In this document: positions 16,039 through 20,634 of the stretch, in pieces
How positions within the stretch are numbered: the first letter of the stretch is position 1
Layout: the number at the start of each line of letters is the position of its first letter
Virus record (IMG/VR): IMGVR_UViG_3300042860_003596
Span: 1 to 23,129 of that record
Length of the DNA stretch: 23,129 nt
Reading direction: 5' to 3' (one strand)
Source of the DNA: a virus
Program-made: the position numbers and the translations under genes
The notes under the pieces: model-generated
What the model was told of the DNA's origin: nothing
The model's input: the letters and a program-made list of their open reading frames with translations, nothing else
Database searches by the model: none

Positions 16039-16538
16039 TGCGAATCTTTCTTGTGAAGGCGTCGCCACGCAGCGTCGAACTCTGGGTCGGATGCACGCCG
16101 CGCGGCGACGTATTCGCGCGCATCCTCAGGTTTGTCAGGGTTGAGCATTCCTGCAGCGAGGTCCGCGTCAATGACCTTCTTTCGGGGAAGCCAGCCAATT
16201 GCGATGCGGACTGCGGTGCCGAGTCCGGTCTGCCAGAGGATGATGGCCGCAGCCACCAGAGCCACGGCAGCAGCAACCCACCACAGCGTCGATAGCCAAG
16301 CAGGTGTTCGGTCCTCCAGATGAGGAATGCTGCCATGGATATCGCCAGCCAGGACATTGATTCGTTCCGCACGAGTCACAACCTCCTTGTCGCCGACGGC
16401 AATGCCGTGGTCGATGAGAGCCTGGGACTCGGCCTGGATGGCAGTTGCGTTGCGGCTCACCTTGGCGAGCTCGCTGCACCCCACCAGCAGGCTAGTTGCG
16501 AGACTCAAGCTGGCGCTCAATCTTGTCCAGCCGCGCAT
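16035..16538 (-). CDS. u-spanin-like lipoprotein with internal membrane segment
   Basis: The product has 167 residues. A basic N-terminus and hydrophobic stretch end in the lipobox LVGC (Cys21), so the mature N-terminus should be lipid-anchored, probably in the outer membrane. About 60 mostly helical residues follow, then a clear membrane helix at about 83-103 (LSTLWWVAAAVALVAAAIILW). An outer-membrane lipid anchor plus inner-membrane helix in one chain is the plan of unimolecular spanins such as T1 gp11, which fuse the two membranes at lysis. Unlike those, about 60 hydrophilic residues remain after the helix, facing the cytoplasm. Its start lies 47 bases inside the preceding gene, as spanin gene pairs often do. 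No endolysin is adjacent. Confidence 0.6.
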   Translation of the reverse strand: MRGWTRLSASLSLATSLLVGCSELAKVSRNATAIQAESQALIDHGIAVGDKEVVTRAERINVLAGDIHGSIPHLEDRTPAWLSTLWWVAAAVALVAAAIILWQTGLGTAVRIAIGWLPRKKVIDADLAAGMLNPDKPEDAREYVAARRASDPEFDAAWRRLHKKDSQ

Positions 16539-16692
16539 TCATTGCCTCCTGCTGGGAGACCAACCGCATGAGCAAACGATCGTGCGTGAGATATGCGCTG
16601 CCGAGAATGGTCAGCAGCGTGAGTGCCACGCCGATGATGCCGGCCCAATCGCGCAGCGACAGCTTGACGATGTTGTTCTGCTCTACGGTCAT
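16492..16692 (-). CDS. 66-aa membrane protein with coiled-coil tail (holin- or i-spanin-like)
   Basis: The product has one membrane helix (about residues 16-36, DWAGIIGVALTLLTILGSAY) and then a charged heptad-like helix to the end (residues 38-64). The N-terminus is short and has no cleavable signal. The topology is that of class III-type holins, of small Rz-like inner-membrane spanins, or of tail-associated membrane anchors. Its 3' end overlaps the start of the lipoprotein gene by 47 bases in another frame, resembling Rz/Rz1 nesting, and this puts it in the lysis cluster. It starts at ATG 16692 with only a weak GGAT-type site. Confidence 0.65.
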   Translation of the reverse strand: MTVEQNNIVKLSLRDWAGIIGVALTLLTILGSAYLTHDRLLMRLVSQQEAMNARLDKIERQLESRN

Positions 16693-16738
16693 GTCTTATC
16701 CAGCCATCTCTTCGGTTGGCTTGAGGTCTATTTCCATG

Positions 16739-18778
16739 TCAGGCGATGAGCTTGCGAATGATTCCGGTCGTGATCACGGTGTATCCATTATCCGGCGAAG
16801 CAGCGTCCGACAGACCTGTGAATGTGGATGGACTGTAAGTCGGCGTTGTCGTGACGGTGGGCTGACTTCGCAGATGCGCTGCATAGAGAGTGTTTGACAG
16901 GTTCTGATACAGGTTTCTGTCCCTGATCTGCTGCGCCGTCAAGATGGATGCAATGTCCACAACCGTGACATTCTTTCCATCGTTTGAATTCGTAGTCGCC
17001 CAATTTGCTGCCGCTTCTGCTACTGCGGGACGATCCGTGTCCCATGTGCCTGCGCCGGGATCTCCCGCAACGACTGGGTGTGTCACGGACATCACGAACG
17101 ACAGGTCTGCTGCCGGATAGCCGAGCGTTGTGACCCACACGTTGTAGACTGCATCTCTGATTCTTGCGGCATTGGTCGTCCAAGTCGATCCTGTTTCCGA
17201 TCCATTGATGCCGCTGTTGTGCCACCACACAACGCGCCCAGATCCACCTGCTTCAATCTGTCGCTCACGAAGTTCCTTCAGGTACGCCTCCAGGTACTTG
17301 GGCGTAGCTTCAACAAGATCGGCCAGCAATTCAGTCGTAGCGCCGCCAAAGTAGTTGAGGCAGCTTACGCTGAATCCTTTATAACTCCTGCGAATCACCG
17401 AGTGATAGAACGCTGCAAACGGCCCTGTAACTCGATATGTCGTTCCGGTGTTGTAACCGTCCCACGCACACTTCATCTGGTCCGGCGCTCCGCCAGTATT
17501 GGTTGAGCTGAAGTTAAGCTTCTCCGTGGCATATCCGGTGCCGCCGCTCGTCGGGATGTCGCTTGCGCTCCCTGCGACAAGCGTATTGCTTCCCTTCATG
17601 GCACGAAGTCGGAACGTGCCTCCAGTCGTAGCAAACTTTCCATACACGAGGCGGTATTGCAGAGACACCCCCGCACCACCAGTTGGGCCGCTTGCAAGTT
17701 GACTACCTCCATTCAGTCGAACACTTGTGCCGCCGCCAAATGATGTGTAGGTTGTGCCTGCCGGAACAAACGCAACACCAATATTGAAAGATGCTGGCTT
17801 CCAAAATGCTTTGGCAATCACAAATGATGCCGTACTACTTGGCGTGCTTACTGACCAACCGCTAACTGTTGCCGTCTTGGTCGTGCCGTTGTATGCCGTA
17901 ATTTTCCCGTAATTGAATGAGGAGCCGGAGGGGTACGTGCTTCCTACCGCACCCGACAAAATGCCGATGAACATTCCGGTGTATGCGTTATTCACCGATG
18001 ACGCACCAGCATCAAGCTGCAGCGTCGTGGATGAGGAAGCAACAGCGGTGTTTTCCCGAACAAACAAATTGTCGAACGTGGTGTTGAGAGCCGTGGCATC
18101 TGTATCACTTGCGACAGCAATCCGGTTAGTAAGCGAATACACAAATCCAACATCCTCTTGTGATCTTCCATTCCAGATGTACCCGTTCCACTGCATAAAC
18201 ATCCCGCCGTAACGCTCATTTCCGCCATCTTCAGAATCGCATGGATGCAACGGCGTTGCGTAATTCGGCGCTCCAAGCGCAGCCATTGCCGAAGACCATC
18301 CGTAGGTGTACCCGCATACTCCCGGCGATCCAGCGTTGCTGTCTCCGAACACCACGATGTCCACGGAATCGTTTCCGGCCATCACATCTCGAAGAAATAC
18401 GCCGGCACGGCTGCTCCCGTACACACCAGCCTCGGGACTGTCCACCGATCCCACCCGCTGCGCCGAGAATGTTCTTCCAGATGTAACACTTGAAGTAGAA
18501 ACAAACTGAGCATTGAAAGAAGTTGTTGTAATTACTGCTCCGCCGGAGGTGGGTATAACAAGATCAGAAGAAACAATTGTTCCGCCAGCAAGCAGCTGAA
18601 CAACATCTCCTGACTGGAGATTGACCGGCTCGTTATTTAGCGCAGGTGTGGGGCCATTGACGCCGAACACGGTGTCGGTCGCGGCGGTGGCGACGGTGAC
18701 GAAGCCGGGCGTGGTGGTCATCTTGACGCACGCGTATGCGGGAATGGTGCCGGACGCTCGGATGGTGGGTGTGGTCAT
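16739..18778 (-). CDS. Cement-like domain fused to SGNH hydrolase (head fibre, tail fibre or spike)
   Basis: The product has 679 residues. Residues 1-110 match the neighbouring 107-aa cement-like protein across their length (shared TTTP, GTI-S-DL, QF and TSG-F-A-R positions). The rest reads as an SGNH-type esterase: block I GDSN at 145-148 (Ser147), block II-like YFGGATT at 476-482, block III-like SGIN with Asn525, and a candidate catalytic His635 in YAAHLRSQ. No Asp sits at the usual DxxH spacing. Between blocks I and II lies a roughly 320-residue insertion with a beta-rich, carbohydrate-binding-like part (about 325-460). SGNH domains on phage fibres usually deacetylate surface polysaccharide. 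The domain fusion suggests attachment to the capsid or to a tail site of the same geometry. Composition falls sharply after about residue 40. ATG 18778 follows the upstream stop by one base. Confidence 0.75.
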   Translation of the reverse strand: MTTPTIRASGTIPAYACVKMTTTPGFVTVATAATDTVFGVNGPTPALNNEPVNLQSGDVVQLLAGGTIVSSDLVIPTSGGAVITTTSFNAQFVSTSSVTSGRTFSAQRVGSVDSPEAGVYGSSRAGVFLRDVMAGNDSVDIVVFGDSNAGSPGVCGYTYGWSSAMAALGAPNYATPLHPCDSEDGGNERYGGMFMQWNGYIWNGRSQEDVGFVYSLTNRIAVASDTDATALNTTFDNLFVRENTAVASSSTTLQLDAGASSVNNAYTGMFIGILSGAVGSTYPSGSSFNYGKITAYNGTTKTATVSGWSVSTPSSTASFVIAKAFWKPASFNIGVAFVPAGTTYTSFGGGTSVRLNGGSQLASGPTGGAGVSLQYRLVYGKFATTGGTFRLRAMKGSNTLVAGSASDIPTSGGTGYATEKLNFSSTNTGGAPDQMKCAWDGYNTGTTYRVTGPFAAFYHSVIRRSYKGFSVSCLNYFGGATTELLADLVEATPKYLEAYLKELRERQIEAGGSGRVVWWHNSGINGSETGSTWTTNAARIRDAVYNVWVTTLGYPAADLSFVMSVTHPVVAGDPGAGTWDTDRPAVAEAAANWATTNSNDGKNVTVVDIASILTAQQIRDRNLYQNLSNTLYAAHLRSQPTVTTTPTYSPSTFTGLSDAASPDNGYTVITTGIIRKLIA

Positions 18779-18779
18779 G

Positions 18780-19103
18780 TCAGGCTCGGTATGCGTTGAA
18801 GACGTTGCCGGAAGTCTTGGACTCGATGGCGATGAACTGCCCGCCGGTCACGCTCTTAATGAGCGAGCCGGGCGTAGTGCCGGGGACTAGAAGGTCGCCG
18901 GATGTGATGGTTCCCTCGGCGATCACCTGGTATGCGGGACCGTCCTGGAAGACGACGGGCTGGCCGGCTGCAACCGTGGTGGCGGATACTCCGAGCACAA
19001 CCTTGCCTTCGGTGGATCGCGAGACCAGAGCAGGCGTCGTCGTGAGCGAGACGCACTGGTTGATGGAGATTGACTCAGATGCAAGGAAGGTTTGCATAGT
19101 CAT
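18780..19103 (-). CDS. DUF2190-like capsid cement/decoration protein
   Basis: The product has 107 residues. It is a small all-beta protein with the pattern seen in DUF2190-type decoration proteins: an N-terminal strand with CVSLTTTP, a GVS turn, a PVVFQDG strand, then EGTITSGDLLVPGT and a final IAIES strand. Those proteins bind the outer capsid and stabilise it. The same domain begins the following 679-aa SGNH protein. ATG 19103 overlaps the stop of a 25-codon frame that itself carries a remnant of this domain. A second in-frame ATG at 19097 is also possible. Naming rests on pattern recognition, not on an alignment I could compute. Confidence 0.65.
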   Translation of the reverse strand: MTMQTFLASESISINQCVSLTTTPALVSRSTEGKVVLGVSATTVAAGQPVVFQDGPAYQVIAEGTITSGDLLVPGTTPGSLIKSVTGGQFIAIESKTSGNVFNAYRA

Positions 19104-19177
19104 GTTTCAATCTGCACTTGGAAGGTGTCGATGGTTGCGTTGGTCGCAACAGCCACGAAACCAGGCGTGCTTGTCAT
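19100..19177 (-). pseudogene. 25-codon remnant of the cement-like domain
   Basis: The frame reads MTSTPGFVAVATNATIDTFQ plus five residues, then stop. Its first 15 residues match residues about 20-35 of the SGNH fusion protein (MTTTPGFVTVATAAT), while its ending echoes the C-terminus of the gene just upstream (ATIDTF-V). It begins two bases after that gene's stop and its TGA overlaps the next ATG by four bases, so it may still be translated as a coupling peptide. Most likely it is debris of a duplicated or recombined cement domain. Confidence 0.55.
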
Positions 19178-19216
19178 GGTCAGGTAAATGTAACAGTGAA
19201 GGTGTCGATGGTCGCC
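19121..19216. repeat. 18-bp direct repeat pair, 77 bases apart
   Basis: GAAGGTGTCGATGGTTGC at 19121-19138 recurs at 19198-19215 with one difference (C for T). One copy ends the 154-aa gene and the other lies in the 25-codon remnant. They mark a short duplication or recombination point between the two frames. Confidence 0.7.
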
Positions 19217-19644
19217 TTGCTACCGAAATAGTTTCTCACCGTAAACGTGAGAGGACCGATTGGTATGTCGCAGTATGCGTTGAAGGACACGATGTCGCCC
19301 GGCCTGATCGTGTAGTAGCTCGTTGCCGTGACCGACGGATCTACCGTGATAATGTTCGAGTTTGTAATGTCGCTGGCATTTGAGGTCGGCGACGTGTAGA
19401 TCAGAAGGGATCCGCCGTTTGCTTCCCAGAAAGTGTTTGCGGGTACGCTGATCTCAAGGACGGAGGTGTTCGTGAACCCGGTTACGGTCACGAAGTTTCC
19501 GTTCGCGCCATCGTTGGCGAATCCGCTGATGTTGTTCCAGTTCAGGGTGCCGAGCGTCTGGTCTGCAATGGACTTCGTTCGTTCCCGCTGAGTGCGGAAG
19601 AACGTATTGCCGTACATGTACTTGGTTCTCGAACGCTGCAGCAT
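19180..19644 (-). CDS. Small beta-rich virion protein, unknown (154 aa)
   Basis: I chose ATG 19644 because it overlaps the preceding TGA by one base (TGATG). The longer frame to 19806 only adds His/Arg-rich out-of-frame sequence. After a basic N-terminus with TKYMYGNTFFRTQRERTKS, the protein is nearly all beta strands with many Thr, Asn, Ser and Gly. It ends in a strand that contains the repeat shared with the downstream remnant. There is no membrane segment or catalytic motif. It belongs to a four-gene structural cassette with cement-like and SGNH proteins and is probably a virion surface protein such as a decoration or fibre-attachment component. Confidence 0.7.
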   Translation of the reverse strand: MLQRSRTKYMYGNTFFRTQRERTKSIADQTLGTLNWNNISGFANDGANGNFVTVTGFTNTSVLEISVPANTFWEANGGSLLIYTSPTSNASDITNSNIITVDPSVTATSYYTIRPGDIVSFNAYCDIPIGPLTFTVRNYFGSKATIDTFTVTFT

Positions 19645-20141
19645 CAGAGCCCCGCGTAGAGAACGGTGATGGTGGGGGTTCCGCTGCTTGCGTAGGAGAA
19701 CACCTCGATGTACTCGCAGCCTAGTGTGTCGACGAGGATGAAGCCACCCGGGGTGGTGGTCGTCGCTCCGTTGTAGAGCTTGGCGTCTCCCTGCGAGAGA
19801 GTCCACGAGGTCATCTCGTAGGCACTGCCGATGCCGGGGAGATTGGTCTGCTGCGTGGTCGAGACGGTGCCGACCACGTATGCAAGGAGCTGCGGAACGT
19901 ACGCGTTGTTCTCCTGTACGTAGTTCCAGCCGAAGACGTAGAAGTTCTGCGATGCAGTGTTAGCGCTGCTGTAGATCTTCAGCTTCAGGTAGTTCAGGCT
20001 CGCACCGAACACCGTGCTGCCCGCTGCCGAAGCTGGCTTGGTCGCGGTCAGCGTCTTGACCGGCGCCGTCGCTGCAGTTCCCGCAGTGAACGATGCCAGG
20101 TGGAAGTTCTTCGCGTCGGTCGTGAGTGTGACGTATGACAT
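19644..20141 (-). CDS. Small beta-rich virion protein, unknown (165 aa)
   Basis: ATG 20141 (MSYVTLTTDAKNFHL) is the natural start. The frame upstream of it is a shadow of the nuclease gene. The protein is Thr/Ala/Ser/Tyr-rich and beta-prone, with strands such as NFYVFGWNYVQ and YIEVFSYASSG and a hydrophobic last strand ITVLYAGL. No domain is recognised. It is the first gene of the structural cassette and its 5' part lies under the out-of-frame tail of the nuclease gene. Its style matches the 147- and 156-aa virion proteins of the + arm, so it is probably a capsid or tail surface protein. Confidence 0.7.
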   Translation of the reverse strand: MSYVTLTTDAKNFHLASFTAGTAATAPVKTLTATKPASAAGSTVFGASLNYLKLKIYSSANTASQNFYVFGWNYVQENNAYVPQLLAYVVGTVSTTQQTNLPGIGSAYEMTSWTLSQGDAKLYNGATTTTPGGFILVDTLGCEYIEVFSYASSGTPTITVLYAGL

Positions 20142-20634
20142 GGTCGTCCTGGGTGATGAGCCACCTGGCGGTCCACTCACCTGCAGCCCTGCGCTGGCCT
20201 GCCGTGCCGGTGGGGAGGACCATGAGACCGATGGCGTACTCCTGCAGGATACGCATAAGGGCGTCGATCGCAAGACCCGGGTGCGGCTTTCCTGCCTTGG
20301 GTTCAGGCATCCCCACCAGCCCCTCGAGGAGGAGGAGCGGGCGGGGAGTGCCATCCCGGAGACGGCGGCAGCAATCGGCGAACCGGCGGCGGCCGTCAGG
20401 GGTCAGGAGGTTCTGCGTGATCTCGTCGATGGATCCCTTCCGCTCGACGACGGCTGGGTTCCCGTCGATCTGGTAGTCACCCGTCTTGAGCGTGCGCTTC
20501 TGTGTGCGGATGCGTACCGTGATACCCGACTGACGGCACGGGTCACGCGATGGATCCAGGCAGACGATGTGCTCGGGGAAGGTGAACGGCTTCTTCTCCC
20601 GCTCGTCAACAAGGATGGTGTACTCGCGCTTCAC
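19960..20634 (-). CDS. ERCC4-type structure-specific nuclease with out-of-frame C-terminal extension
   Basis: The product has 224 residues from GTG 20634, which lies 29 bases inside the polymerase 3' end. The ERCC4/XPF nuclease core is visible: LVDEREKKPF (Asp10), TGDY (Asp53), then AVVERKGSIDE giving the ERKxxxD motif (Glu64, Arg65, Lys66, Asp70), with LLLLEG and a helix-rich end to about residue 163. Such enzymes cut branched or flap DNA and may resolve phage replication or recombination intermediates. Residues about 165-224 are read in a different frame from the 165-aa structural gene over 182 bases. They are His/Asp/Gly-rich and look non-native, as if the original 3' end was replaced. Confidence 0.8.
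   Translation of the reverse strand: MKREYTILVDEREKKPFTFPEHIVCLDPSRDPCRQSGITVRIRTQKRTLKTGDYQIDGNPAVVERKGSIDEITQNLLTPDGRRRFADCCRRLRDGTPRPLLLLEGLVGMPEPKAGKPHPGLAIDALMRILQEYAIGLMVLPTGTAGQRRAAGEWTARWLITQDDHVIRHTHDRREELPPGIVHCGNCSDGAGQDADRDQASFGSGQHGVRCEPELPEAEDLQQR

Noticed and set aside
16696-16737. 13-codon frame (MEIDLKPTEEMAG) between the SGNH and 66-aa genes
   Set aside because: It is too short to support. It could be a coupling leader, but has no ribosome site of its own or similarity to anything here.
16739-18778. Endolysin role for the SGNH protein
   Set aside because: Its motifs are those of SGNH esterases, not muramidase, amidase or peptidase; the domain fusion to a cement-like head points to the virion surface.
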